DNA from: Erinaceus europaeus
Taxonomy: Eukaryota; Chordata; Mammalia; Eulipotyphla; Erinaceidae
Direction: 5' to 3'
Assembly (NCBI RefSeq): GCF_950295315.1
Contig: NC_080171.1
Coordinates: 32,170,361-32,234,360, forward strand
Length of the DNA: 64,000 bases
This document shows, piece by piece, positions 23,318 through 35,000 of this stretch. The notes beneath the pieces were generated by a model. The model was not told where the DNA came from and made no database searches. It was given only the letters and a program-made list of their open reading frames with translations. Made by a program: the position numbers and the translations under genes. Positions within the stretch are counted from its first letter, which is position 1. Each line of letters starts with the position of its first letter.

Positions 23318-23893
23318 ATACTGTTAAGTTTTATTTCTGACCGTACCCATTGCAAACTAAGACAAACTGAGGCTGACACAGGAAACAGAAGAAGTTGAAG
23401 TATTTATTCACACAAGCACATAGAATAGCCATTATAACAACTTATGCATGTAAAGACACAGGAATTGACATGCAAAAGGACCCCAGAAGAGCTGAGGGGT
23501 CCCCTCCCCAAGCCGGAGTGCCAAAAGTGGCCCCATCACCTGGGAGAGACAGAGAATCTTCAAAATCATGTCTTTTTATAATGGTCAGGAACAGGATGGT
23601 CACTCTTATCCTGAGGGGCAGAGGGGCTAAGGGGCAAAGGGACTTTATTTTGTGAGTTCTGTAATCTTCCTCTTTGTAAACAGTTGTCCTTGGGGCATTC
23701 AGCCTGAGGGATTCAGCCTGAGGGAGTCTCTTAACTTCTGAAGAGCCAGTTGGCCTTGGGTGCTCAGAAAGAGGGAGTTTCCCAATATCTGAGGAGCCAG
23801 GTGGCCTCTGTCTGGCCGCCTGAAAAAATGGAGAACTTTTAAAATGAGAGAGCTCTGAGAAAAGCCTCTGGTAAACTTGCTTTCTCACAATAC
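23318..23893 (-). mobile_element. Solo LTR with 4-bp target duplication (class I ERV type)
   Basis: LTR body 23322-23889 begins TGTTAAG and ends CTCACA on the plus strand, flanked by ATAC at 23318-23321 and 23890-23893. On the minus strand a TATAAAA-type box lies near 23580 and AATAAA near 23403, in the order promoter then polyadenylation signal, so the LTR is minus-sense. The 4-bp duplication fits gammaretrovirus-like integrases. The 201-aa frame across it is a chance ORF. Confidence 0.7.
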
Positions 23894-24059
23894 AAAAACA
23901 ACAACAATGATGAAAAAAAAAGATTTGGATACTCAACAAGAGCTTTTTTGTGACAAAAGAATGTGGACGTTTCAGAAGATATGTAATCAGAACCTGTTCT
24001 TTTAAAGAAACTGGATTAATGTTTCTCCTGAAATTGTTAATAAACAAAACATTTTATGC

Positions 24060-24405
24060 CCTTCAGAGTAGGTATACAATCAAAATAGTTTCATCTCTAA
24101 CTTAAAATGTTAAGAATATGCCCATGTGCAGAACTCTGGTGCTGGGTGTGATGTTGAACCATACCCCTGATATTTTATTTTATTTTATTTTTTTAAAGAC
24201 TTTCTTTTTTAAAAACTATTATCTTTATTTATTTATTGGACAGAGACAGCCAGATCTACAATATCCAAGATGGAGAAATGTAATACATCACAATTCTTTC
24301 AGAAAAGAAACTATTTATTCACCAGGAAGAAACACCTGGGTTAACAGTTTAGCGTGGGGAATACAGGACTGAATGTGCTGGCGAGTTACAAAAGTGGGTG
24401 TAAAC
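24060..24405. other. Unassigned, with degraded SINE tail
   Basis: A TTTTATTTTATTT run and ATTGGACAGAGACAGCCAGA near 24175-24250 look like a truncated minus SINE-B tail. The rest is unassigned. Confidence 0.35.
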
Positions 24406-24407
24406 CT

Positions 24408-24545
24408 CCTCCTTATGAAGTGGCTGTTGTACATAATGGTTATGCAGAAAGACTTCCATGCCTCAGGCACCAAAGACCCCAGGTTCAACCCCCAACATCA
24501 CCATAGGCCAGAGCTAAGCAGTTCTCTGGTCAAAACAAAACAAAC
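24408..24545 (+). repeat. SINE-C copy
   Basis: Contains CCCCAGGTTCAACCCCCAAC and GAGCTAAGCAGTTCTCTGG, the SINE-C landmarks. Confidence 0.7.
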
Positions 24546-24689
24546 AACAATAGTGTCTGTCCTGCTGCTGGAGTTTCTGGTCCTCTGAAAAGGAGCTGAG
24601 GGGAATTTGGGAGTGGAAAAGGTCAGATCTAAATCCCTGGTCATCAGGAAGAGGGAGGTAGATTTGGAGATGGGTCAGAGAACTCTAGA

Positions 24690-24930
24690 AAGGCAAAACA
24701 CAAGGACCAACATAAAGATCCTGGCTCAAGCCCCCGGCTCCCCACCTGCAGGGGAGTCGCCTCACAAGAGGTGAAGCAGGTCTGCAGGTGTCTATCTTTC
24801 TCTCCTCCTCTCTGTCTTCCCTTCCTCTCTCATTTCTCTCTGTCTTATCCAACAACGACATCAATAATAACTACAACAATACAACAAAGGCAACAAAAGG
24901 AAATAAATATATATATAAAAAAAAAAAACC
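24690..24930 (+). repeat. SINE-A copy, 5'-truncated
   Basis: Starts within the head (GGCAAAACACAAGGACC), then CACCTGCAGGGGAGTCGC core, CT body and AACTACAACAATACAAC tail. Confidence 0.88.
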
Positions 24931-25104
24931 TCTGGAAAGGGAGAGAAATCTGAGAGGCTGGATGTTGTACTCTCCAAGAACCAGAGAAAAGAGAGGATTA
25001 AGAGAAACAAAAGCACACTAAATACAAATGATTTGGTTTCACAATGTTTCCAGTATTTATGCTTTCTACCCTCCATGAAATTCACATTGATCTTTTATAA
25101 AAAG

Positions 25105-25375
25105 TCAGGGCAGGGGTTTGGGGTGGGGTGAGTGGTAGCACACTGGTTGAACACATAAGCTACCATGCACAAGGACCAGAGTTCAAAGATCAGGGTTTAA
25201 GACCCCAATTTCCACCTGCAAGGGGGGAGCTTCAGAAATGGTGAAGCAATGCAGGCCTTTATCTCCCTCTTCCTTCTGAATTTCTGTCTCTCCAAAAATA
25301 ATAAATGAATACTTCTGGAAATAGTGGATTTGTTGTGCAGACACAGAAACCCAGTGGTAACTCTAGTCACACACA
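25105..25375 (+). repeat. SINE-B with 3' module
   Basis: Head GGGTGGGGTGAGTGGTAGCA, core CACCTGCAAGGGGGGAGC, CT body, tail, then the GTGCAGACACAGAAACCCAG module and an ACACACACAAAA end. Confidence 0.75.
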
Positions 25376-25379
25376 CAAA

Positions 25380-26060
25380 AAGTTACTAGGTCATTATGTT
25401 AATAATACATTTTTACTATGATTCATATTTACTGTTCTAAAGAGATGGCAAGTTCCAAAAGCAAAGAATAAAATAACTTATAATCATGTTCATGTAATTG
25501 TAAAGAGTTATGCTAGTACAAAGACCATAGGCTTAGCATTATATTTTCCTATGTCACAGAGTAATTAGATGATTTTTTTTGTCTTGGGATGTAAATGACT
25601 ACTGCAGTATAGTACACAATATTATAGTAAAATGTATTATACTAAGGAGGAAATACATAGAAGCGGGCCGGTGTGACTCTCACTTAGAATAGCTTGGAGT
25701 CATTCATGAAAGTTTTGTTTGAGACATAGTTCCTGTTAGTAGCTGCTTGCCAGTCAGTACAAAATTTTCTAATTTTGAACTTACATATGGTGACTTTTTT
25801 TCATGGTAATACTCTGGCTACATTATACTCATGTACTTGGGAAGAATAAGTGTTTCTGGTTTTTCTTTTCTGATGCCATAACTGTAATATCAATGGGAGA
25901 TGTATTCACTTACTATTTGTTGATTTGCATAAACTAACACATTATTAATTCCAGAAGGTGTTTAGTTGGCATATGTTAAGTCATTAGTTTTCCTCCAGAA
26001 CTCTAAAGCTGATGTAAGCAATTCACTGAGTAGCACTCTAGATTCTTGTGGAAAATGTCT
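25380..26060. other. AT-rich intergenic stretch
   Basis: No gene, RNA or delimited repeat recognised. Confidence 0.5.
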
Positions 26061-26066
26061 GAGCTT

Positions 26067-26895
26067 AGGGCCAGGCGATGGCACACATTAAAGTGTGCAA
26101 GGCTGCTGGTGGGAATATAAATTGGTCCAACTCCTGTGGAGAGCAGTCTGGAGAACTCTCAGAAATCTAGAAGTGGACCTACCCTATGACCTTGAAATTC
26201 CTCTCCTGGGGATATATCCTAAGGAACTAAATATATCTATCCAAAAAGACCTGTGTACATCTATATTCATAGCAGCATAATTTGTAATAGCCAAAACCTA
26301 GAAACAACCCAGGTGTCCAACAACAGATGAGTGTTGAGCAAGCTGTGGTATATATACATAACGGAATACTACTCAGCTATTAAAAATAGTAATTTCACCT
26401 TCTTCACCCCATCTTGGATGCAGCTTGAAGGAATCGTGTTAAGTGAGATTAAGTCAGAAAGAGAAGGATGAATATGGGATGATCTCACTCACAGGCAGAA
26501 GTTGAAAAACAAGATCAGAAGAGAAAACACTAAGCAGAACTTGGACTGGAGTTGGTGTATTGCACCAAAGTAAAAGACTCTGGGGTGGAAGGGGAGGGTT
26601 CAGGTGCTGGAACATGATGGCAGAGGAGGATCTAACAGGGTTATATTGTTATGTAAAACACTGGGAAATGTTATGCATGTGCAAACGATTGTATTTTACT
26701 GTCAATGGTAAACCATTAGTTCCCCAATAAAGAAATTAAAAAATAAAGTGTGCAAGGATTCAGGTTCAAGCTCCTAGTCTCCACTTGTAGGGGGAAAGCT
26801 TCATAAGTGGTGAAGAAGGGATGCAGGTGTCTCCTTTTCTCTCCCTCTCCCCTCTCAATTTGTCTCTGACTCTACTCAATAATAAATAAATAAAA
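26067..26895 (+). repeat. SINE-B split by an L1 insertion
   Basis: SINE head GGGCCAGGCGATGGCACACA to 26102, resuming at 26744 with GTGCAAGGATTCAGGTTCAAG, core, CT body and AATAAATAAA tail. The 14-bp overlap is the L1 target duplication. Confidence 0.85.
26089..26757 (+). mobile_element. 5'-truncated L1 with 14-bp target duplication
   Basis: The 641-bp insert 26103-26743 lies between TAAAGTGTGCAAGG at 26089-26102 and 26744-26757. It contains the ORF2 C-terminal end (WREYKL-like [29 protein letters not shown]), a 3' UTR and a terminal AATAAAGAAATTAAAAA. Its 3' UTR has no L1-3E sequence, so it belongs to another L1 lineage. Confidence 0.92.
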
Positions 26896-26899
26896 TAAA

Positions 26900-27885
26900 T
26901 AAAAAAATGTTTGAACTCTAGGGAAATGGTGCTTTTTAATGTTTTCTGTCATCTTTATGCTGTTGGAAACTGCACTGCTACCTCTACCCTAGGAGAAAGT
27001 ATGGTCTTGTTTAATATTCAAGGGACAGTCAAGAAATGCTCAAGGTTACTTCTAACCATTATACTCATGTTGATAATTCTGCTATGTATATTTATATTAT
27101 GTACAAGTGCTGTGTTAAGCATTTTATATTTTTACAATAACCATGATGTATACATAATCTCAGTTTTACAGATGAGAAAGGAGAGATTTGGAGTGATTTA
27201 ACAAAATGAACAAGCCATTACAGCTATAGTGGTAGAATCAGAATTTAAGCTTCAATCTGTCTGTTTGTGAACTATTTCTCTATTGCTCACAAACTAGCAC
27301 CATCTTAAAATGGCATACACTTATCTTACAGTTCTGGAGATCTGAATTTTAAACTTCATGTCAGAGGGCTAAAATCGAGGCATAGCTGGTCTGCCTGTGC
27401 TCCTGCTGGAAGCAGCAGGAAAAAAATCCCTTCCTTGTCCCCTACTGGTGAGTTGCACAGCCTATCTGTATCCCCTGCACTGGGACCCCTTCCTCTATCT
27501 TCAACACCAGCAGTGCAGAATCTTCTAGTCTTTTTCTGATTACTATTTCCTGCCCAATGTTCCACTCCTTTTTTTTTCAATCATTGTATTGTAGAAATAA
27601 TGATTTATGAAACCATTATCACAGGAATACAAAGAAAGGGAAAACAACACAGGGTGAACCCTGCATTACACTTCTGTCCAAGATGGCTATGATTGAAGCC
27701 AGTAGGCAGAAACTCTTCATATTAAGGCCCTCTGACTAGCAATCTTCGTTCCCCATTGCCCTAATAGAGCAAATATTTGGTTTTCCTGAGATTATGATGT
27801 GAACACCTTTTTTTGGGAGGGGGGGGAGGGTGGAGGTAGCATCTTTCTGGCAACCAGAATTTAAGAGAAGCCCATTATTTCATCT
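26900..27885. other. Intergenic, no gene recognised
   Basis: Contains small frames (for example 26911-27201 plus, hydrophobic) without family resemblance. Nothing else delimited. Confidence 0.4.
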
Positions 27886-27889
27886 AATT

Positions 27890-28255
27890 TGCTATGCTAT
27901 TTTTTAAGTTTTTATTCATAAAATGGAAACACTGACAAGACCATAGGATAAAAGGGGCAGAATTCCACACAATTCCCACCCCTGGAACTCCACATCCCAT
28001 TCTCTCCCCTGATAGCTTTCCTATTCTTTAACCCCCTGGAAGCATGGACCCAGGGTCATCATGGGGTGCAGAAGATGGAAGGTCTGGCTTCTGTAATTGC
28101 TTCCCTGCTGAACATGGGTGTTGGCAGGTCAATCCACCCTCCCAGCCTGTCTCTCTCTTTCTCTAGTGGGGCAGGCTTAGGGGAAGCAGGACTCCAGGAC
28201 ACACTGGTGGGGTTGCCTGCCCTGGGAAGTCTGGTTGCCATCATGGTGCTATGCT
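27890..28255 (-). mobile_element. L1-3E copy with 9-bp target duplication
   Basis: Body about 27899-28246 (T-rich left end, TGGAAACACTGACAAGACC, CCCTGATAGCTTTCCTATTC, CTCCAGGACACACTGG, then GCCCTGGGAAGTCTGG as in the copy at 450). Flanked by TGCTATGCT at 27890-27898 and 28247-28255. Confidence 0.82.
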
Positions 28256-28259
28256 GGTT

Positions 28260-29003
28260 TAAAGGCATCTTAGATACAACTGATGCCTCTCTTTTAGAGT
28301 TTTCCTAAGACCATGATTCTACTCTATTTCTTGAATAACAGAGATTACAAAAAAAAAAACAAAAACCTAGGAAATGGATAAGTCAAATGATTTTTTACAT
28401 TGCCTCTGCTCCTGATTTTAGTTTTTAGGATACTTGATCTGATGCCAATCATTATGTATTCTAATGATGAAAATCCTTTAAGAGTATGCTTACACATATG
28501 GAGAACATGCAGATTAACTATGTGACAGCCTGCCAAACCACATAGAATCCAGGCTCACTTTTGTGTTTACTTCCTTCATTATCATGCCAAGTGAAGTTCT
28601 TCCAGTTAATGAGAACGTTCTCAATCCATGTTAGTGGACGGCCAGTACAACAGTTGACCTGGGAGCTATCTTTGCCATGCATGTGACCCAACTTTTAAGT
28701 CCAGCACCTATGGCATTAGGGGAAGATTTAGTACTAGAGTATCTGTCCATTCATCTGACTATCTATCATCTATTTTTCCCTCTCCCCTTTCTCTCTTTCT
28801 CATTTTCATCTAAAAAAGTCAGCCATGAGTGGTAAATATTTCTAAACATATGTTTCTACATTTAACTTAACATGAACATCAGTATCTCCAATTCTCTTCT
28901 ACAATCTTGTGTAATATTTCCTCTCCTCCAATTCTGTGAACTCCCACTCAGTGATAAACTAGCTCCCTCTATCAGCCATTCATGTAACTGCTTCATTTCA
29001 ATA
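28260..29003. other. Unassigned left flank of the retrovirus
   Basis: No gene recognised; a degraded SINE-like CT run lies at 28775-28805. Confidence 0.4.
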
Positions 29004-29008
29004 CACAT

Positions 29009-29978
29009 TGTTAACGAGCAAAATCAAACCACCATCCACTGCAAGGAAGCAAAAGATGTTTATTCACGAATTCGAATCCGGGTCAAGAGGTGACTGACAG
29101 CAGTCCACCAGGCTCAACCCCGAACAGGGCTCAAACCACACAGTTTATAGGATTTCAGAATACACTCAGGGAGGGGGAATGCATCACCTTATCAATCTTA
29201 TATCCAATAATATGCTATAGAAAACGCAGAGTCCAATCATTTCAAACCTAGCAAAAAGCGGGATCCACTCAGAGCAAAGCGCAGGCTAACTTCAAACATT
29301 GCAAAACCACACAACCAATAGAACCTAGCCAGAGTAGGGTCACCACATCCTCCCGCCATCAGCCACAACCTTCTGGTAAACAGTTTCCTTGTGCAAAGGT
29401 CCTGATAAGCCTTGCCTGTATGCGGGGTCTTGGTAAACAACTAGTGGCTTACTGATTAGGTCCTGTTTTTCAAGGGGTGCCGAGATAGCCTGAGGGTGCT
29501 TCTTCCCGAGCTAGTGCTCTCTGGGTTGGAGAGAACTCAACTGGGGCCGATCTAGGCTGCTGCATGGGAGAGGGATCAGGAACTCGTGCCGCACTAATGT
29601 TGCAGGAGATACACTCTGGAATTCTCAGAGCTGGAAAGCAATTTCCAAGTGTCTTTAATCAGAAGAGCAGCTGTATTTATACTCTCCAAGTAGGGTGGAA
29701 ACAGGATTTGACATAGAGAGGGTGGAGTGAAAAGTGACTGGTGGAAGATCAGGGTGTGACAAGGTGAGGGGGCAGAGCAGGTGAGAATTCTACCACTGAA
29801 CCACCAATGCCCTGGAGGGAAGGTGGTGCTTTATGTAAATGTAAAAGTGATTTATGTAAATAGACCACAGCTTTGAGTGGGATCAAACTAATCTCATACA
29901 GACATACTGGTGTTTAAGCTGGGGGAGCTGGCATACTATCCAACAAAGGGGAAAGGGTAAGGAATTTTCCATCTTACA
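29009..29978 (-). repeat. 3' LTR of the ERV (interrupted)
   Basis: Plus-strand ends TGTTAACGAG and ATCTTACA (LTR reads TGTAAGATGG to TAACA on the minus strand). It matches the 5' LTR across about 500 bp but carries a 468-bp insert at 29478-29945. I count about 5 substitutions and 7 single-base gaps against the other LTR; all 7 gaps are missing bases in this copy. Confidence 0.95.
29472..29951 (-). mobile_element. Solo LTR of a second ERV family nested in the 3' LTR
   Basis: The insert 29478-29945 (TGCCGAGATA to TATCCAACA) is flanked by AAGGGG at 29472-29477 and 29946-29951, a 6-bp duplication. It shares segments with the solo LTR at 60040-60433 (AAAGTGACTGGTG, TATGTAAATAGA, GGAAACAGGAT...TGA). 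On the minus strand ATTAAAG near 29660 may be its polyadenylation signal. The 6-bp duplication suggests a class II (betaretrovirus-like) family. Confidence 0.85.
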
Positions 29979-29987
29979 TTCCCCACT
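29979..29987 (-). promoter_or_regulatory. Polypurine tract
   Basis: AGTGGGGAA on the minus strand lies directly before the TG of the 3' LTR, the expected site of plus-strand priming. Confidence 0.8.
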
Positions 29988-30112
29988 AGTCTTAGCTAAG
30001 AATCAAATCTTTGATTCATCCTCTTCTTCTTCCTCTGTATAAGCTTCTGTATATCCTGTCCTAAGGAGCATTACCTTCTCAGATTGTCTCCAGATCAGTG
30101 AGATAAATGATC

Positions 30113-32016
30113 TTAATAGACAGGGTCCGTAAAGATTAGGAGCAGGGTGATCAAGGGCCCGGCCAAGGAGCTGATCAGTGTCATCAACCAAGGGGACCAG
30201 GAGAAAAAGTTTGTAAACCAGTTGCCCCTATTGCTCAGTTCCCTCAGGCAGTCGTCCCTTCCTCTATTCTTTTCTTAACTTCACTTAAAGTCTTCCTTAC
30301 CATTCCAGAATGGTTGGCGTAAAAGCAACAAGTCTCTCTTAAGGCCACACATAATCCTCCCTGTTTCATGAACAACAAATCAATTCCGCTACGGTTCTGC
30401 AGGACCACCTCAGCCAGGGATGACAACGACCCTTCAAGGGATTCGATGGTGCCCTCTAGTGTCGCCATGTCCTGATTGATCTGCTGGTCTAATTTTACTA
30501 GAGTTTTCTCTTTGGTTAGGGTTGTAACGCCTACTGCTAGCAACCCCGCTATTCCTGCCCCTACTAGTAGGGGAACCAATACCGGGACGCGCTTCTCTCT
30601 TATTGGTCCAAGGTGTTCTTTCCCCTGCCGTTCGAGGTGTGCCCACCCTGCCTTACCATGGGAATAGTATACATGTGGCAGAATGTGGGTCAAAACACAG
30701 AGGTCCTCCTTACTCATTCCATAAGGGGAGATACAGGGAGCCATGCCTGAGGTACAAGCCCACCAGGTTCCTTCAGGGGCTTGGAGGAGAGCAGCCCACT
30801 CCTGGATTTTACTAACTCTAATAGTCTGGTTGCAGTTGCCCCTGTATGGAGAGGAGTCCAGTTTATACCTGGCTGTGACAATACAAGTTCCTGTTCCCTG
30901 GATATCCCCCAGTGTCATGTGAGGCTGTATTCCCCACTTACACTCTGGGCCTTTAGAGTTGCCAGAGGATAGAGTCAGCTTCCTGATGTCCCCCTTCTGG
31001 CTACCTATCCCAGCAGAGGCGGCCACACCTATATAATAAGGAGGTTCAGGGTGTAGACACAACCAGCAGTCTCTAGTTATAGTGGGGTCAGTCTCATTCA
31101 AGAGATGATACATTAATTCCACAGTTTTTACTAGTGGCTCCACCCTGGGATGCAAGGGCTCGGTGTCAGTTGGCTCAGTGCCAGTTGGCTCAGTGTCAGT
31201 TCCATTCTTTCTCTCTGTCCTTGAGGACGGGGAGGATGTTGGTCGGGGGCCCTTACCTAAGATCACTGGTCTTAACGGCCCAATAGGATTTTGAGTCCAT
31301 GGTAGCATCCGCAGTTGGATAGTGAATAATGTTCCAGGATCCTTCTCAAAGAACGGTATCTTGATGCCCCACGTTCTCCCTCCCATCCATGAATCAGTTT
31401 CATGCCAAGTCTTAACTTTCACTTCCACAGGGTTACAGTCCCCTATGTTGCAAGTACCTGGTTCAGTCGGGGCGCCTGGGCAGATCACCCTTGTGAACTT
31501 CAAGTGTTTATCAGTGTCCCTCACCAGAGATGCTGTCAAACATTCCCCCATAGTCCACAATAGGGTCTGTTCCAAAGGATCAGTGGAGCCCCACCCCCCT
31601 GTTGCAAACATTTCCCCCATAGTCCACAGAAAAAATATGGCTCTCTTCTACACTTGGTGGGACTGCCTTCTTTGGGACAGACATAATAGGGTCTGTCCCA
31701 AAGGCGGACTCTCTAGATCAGTGGAGCTGCACCCTCCGTCTATAGTAGTCTGACCATTTGTAGTCCGGCTGGCAGAGATTATATGGGTCCAGTTTGCGCC
31801 AAAAAAATCACACAAATCAAAACAGAATATAGGCTTCCCAGCGGTTGGCTGGTTAGCAATCACCTTCCCTTCCTTATTTTTTAGTTCTCACATGAACAGT
31901 GGGGACACTCGGGGATGGGTGGCATGAGAGTTCAAGCTGGAGCAGAGCAAAAGCACAAGGGTCAACAGGAGACCAGCTGGACCTTCATTGGGTCTCTGGT
32001 GGGCATGGCACGCCAT
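30113..32016 (-). pseudogene. env: ERV env, defective
   Basis: The ATG at 32016 overlaps the pol end by 55 bp. A hydrophobic signal segment (GLLLTLVLLLCSSL) follows, with in-frame stops at 31888-31890 and 31648-31650, then 458 open codons (31620-30247). In that piece: CWLC at residues 185-188 (SU CXXC), acidic TEP repeats at 143-155, a basic REKR cleavage site at 341-344, a hydrophobic fusion-peptide-like run at 345-365, a heptad region, an immunosuppressive-domain-like segment from about 407 to 423, and C-X6-CC at 424-432. A frameshift just before 30244 puts the membrane anchor (about 30225-30113) in another frame. A direct repeat (ATTCCCCCATAGTCCAC / TTTCCCCCATAGTCCAC, about 31545 and 31610) lies near the second stop. 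Confidence 0.93.
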
Positions 32017-35000
32017 CCTCTTAGGTCCTCTGCTCCCAGAGGATCAGCGACGGACCTCTTCAGGCGAGTGTGATGAATCCAGTGGCGCTTTCCGGTGACC
32101 TTTGTGGCAGTCGGCGTACTCAGGATCATGGTGTATGGTCCTTCCCACCAGGCCTCGAGGTGGTCAGGATGTAGCTTCTTTACCAGCACAGAGTCACCAG
32201 GCTCAAACAAGGGGGCATGGCCTCGGCTCTCCTCCCTCCGGGTTCCAGGTTTTACATCCCGGACAGTGGCTTGTGCCTTCCCTTGCACCACCTGTAAGGC
32301 CTGTAAAGACTTAAGGAGACTGCCATGCGATACTTCAGCCAATTTTACAGCCTCAACCCGGGGTACCAGGGTTGGCTGCTTGCCATATATAATTTCAAAC
32401 GGGGTAAATCCAGACACATAAGGGGTGTTCCTACTTTTAAGCAAAGCAAAGGGTAAAAGAGTAACCCAGTCCCCGCCAGTCTCTATTTTTAACTTGGTTA
32501 AACTTTCCTTAATAGTCCTGTTCATCCTTTCTACTTGCCCTGAACTCTGGGGGCGATAAATACAATGTAATTTCCACTTAATTTTTAAGGTTTCAGCCAA
32601 TTGTTGGGTGACCTTGGAAATGAATTATCATACCCCAGAGAATAAGGGAGCCCAAACCTGGGGATAATTTCAAAGACCAATTGTTTCACCACTACCTGGG
32701 AAGTCTCTTTCTTAGTTGGGAAGGCTTCAGCCCATCCTGAAAAGGTATCTATCATAACTAAGAGATACTTATATCCTCCTCGGGCTCCAGGCATTTCGGT
32801 GAAGTCTAATTCCCAATGCTCTCCAGGTTCTTCTCCTCACCACCGGGTCCCAGGATCCTTCACCTGCACAGGATTGGCATTGACTCTAGCACACGTGGTA
32901 CATCAGCTTGCCACACTCTGGGAAATCCTGTGCAGACCAACTATCAAATAGAATTTACTGATTAGCTCACCAATTTGTTTCCCCCCAAGTGGGTACCTTG
33001 ATGCGTCCAAGTGACCACCTGTCTTCCCAATGATTGGGGCAGTAGAATTATATCATCCGGCAGGATGATCCATCCTTCCTTGTTGGGTTTTCCCCCAAGC
33101 TTCCGGCTCAGCTTCTCTTCTTGTTCAGAGTACTCAGGCTTCTTCTCTTTGATAATTTCTTCTACTACCAACTGGGCCTGGGTCCCCATTAGTCTTTGGG
33201 CCACCTCCCAGGCTGTCTGGTCCGCCAACTGGTTACCCCGTGAGACTTCTGAGTCATCTTTCTGGTGTCCTTTACAGTGGATGACAGCAACTTTCTCTGA
33301 CCCCCAAAACAGCCGCTAGCAGGGCCAATATTTCCTGGGCATGCTTGATAGCTTTTCCTCCAACCTTCAGCAATCCTCTCTCTTGGTACAAAGCCCCATG
33401 GACATGGACGGTAGCAAAAGCATACCTGCTGTCAGTGTATATATTCACTTTCTTCCCTGCTTCCCACTTGAGTGCTTGAGTGAGGGCGATCAGCTCCACC
33501 TTTTGGGCTGATGTCCCTTGTGGCAAGGATTCAGCCCACAGGACCTCCTGGCTCGTGACCACCGCAGTGCCAGCGTACCGTACACCATCCTCCACAAAGC
33601 TGCTTCCATCTGTGTAGAAGGTTTCCTGTGCATCCGGCAGCAGGACATCCGTCAGGTCAGCTCTCAACAAGGTCAGGGCTTCCAAGATTTCTCCACAATC
33701 ATGGGTGGCATCTTCTCCTGGGTTGGGGAGCAGGGTAGCTGGATTTAAAGCTGTGGTCTATTTAAAAGTAATGCGGGGTGGGTCCAACAACAGTACCTGG
33801 TAATGGGTGACCCGAGAGTTGGTCATCCATTGGTCCGGAGGGGAGTGAAGTAGGCTGGCCAGGTTGTGGGCTGTGGCGATTTCTAGGGTCTGCCTAAAGG
33901 TCAGCTTGGTAGTCTCTTTCACCAGTAGGGCGGCTGCTGCCACTGTCCTCAAGCACCCTGGCCAACCTGCTGCTACTGGGTCCAATAGTTTAGACAGGTA
34001 GGCAACAGGCTTCTTCCAGGGTCCCAGGGTCTGAGTAAGTAACCCATTGGCCACACCGGCATTTTCTGCTACAAACAGCTATAATGGCTTGCTCAGGTCG
34101 GGGAGGCTCAGGGCAGGGGAACTCACCAGAGATTTCTTCAGTGCCAGGAAAGCCCTTTCCTCTGTCTCAGTCCATCTCAAAGGTGTATCGCCTCTGCTGG
34201 TGGCAGTGTAGAGGGGTTTTGCTAGCTCAGCAAACCCTGGGATCCATAGCCTACAGTAGCCCACTGCTCCCAGAAATTCTCAGACTTGTCTCTTTGAAGT
34301 GTGAGTCGGGATCTTCAGGACAGCCTGGATCCTTCCCTCAGACAGGGCTCACTGCCCCCCCTTGATCTGATAGTCCAGGTAGGTTACTGCCTGGGCACAC
34401 AACTGAGCCTTTTTGGCGGATACCCTGTACCCCAAGTTTCCAAGTACCTCGAGCAGGTCCCTGGTTGCTGTTTTGCAGTTTTTCCTAGAGGGGGCAGCAA
34501 CTAGCAGATCATCCACATACTGCAGAAGACTGCACTTGGGGTGTTCGCCCCAGAATGTCAGCAAGTCTTTGCTAAGAGCTTCATCGAACAAAGTGGGAGA
34601 GTTCTTAAAACCTTGGGGAAGTCGGGTCCAAGTCAACTGTCCTGACTCACCTTCTTCGGGGTCTGTCCATTCAAAGGCAAAGATAGGCTGGCTCTGTGGG
34701 GTTTGGGGAAGACTGAAGAAAGCATCCTTCAAATCCAAGACACTGTACCATGTTCGATCGGGAGGCAGGAGACTGAGGAGAGTATAGGGGTTGGGGACTG
34801 TAGGATGAATAGTCTCTACCCTCTTGTTTACCTCACGCAGGTCCTGCGCTGGTCTGAAGTCATTCATCCCAGGCTTCCGAACCAGAAGGAGGGGCGTGTT
34901 CCATGCCGATTTGCAGGGTACCAAGATGCCAGCCTCCCTCAGGCGTCGAATATGGCTCCTGATACCATACTGGGCCTCCCGGCTCATGGGGTACTGTCGG

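Noticed and set aside
23442..24047. 201-aa minus-strand ORF
   Set aside because: It spans a solo LTR and its right flank, has no domain features, and its start has no supporting promoter or splice context.
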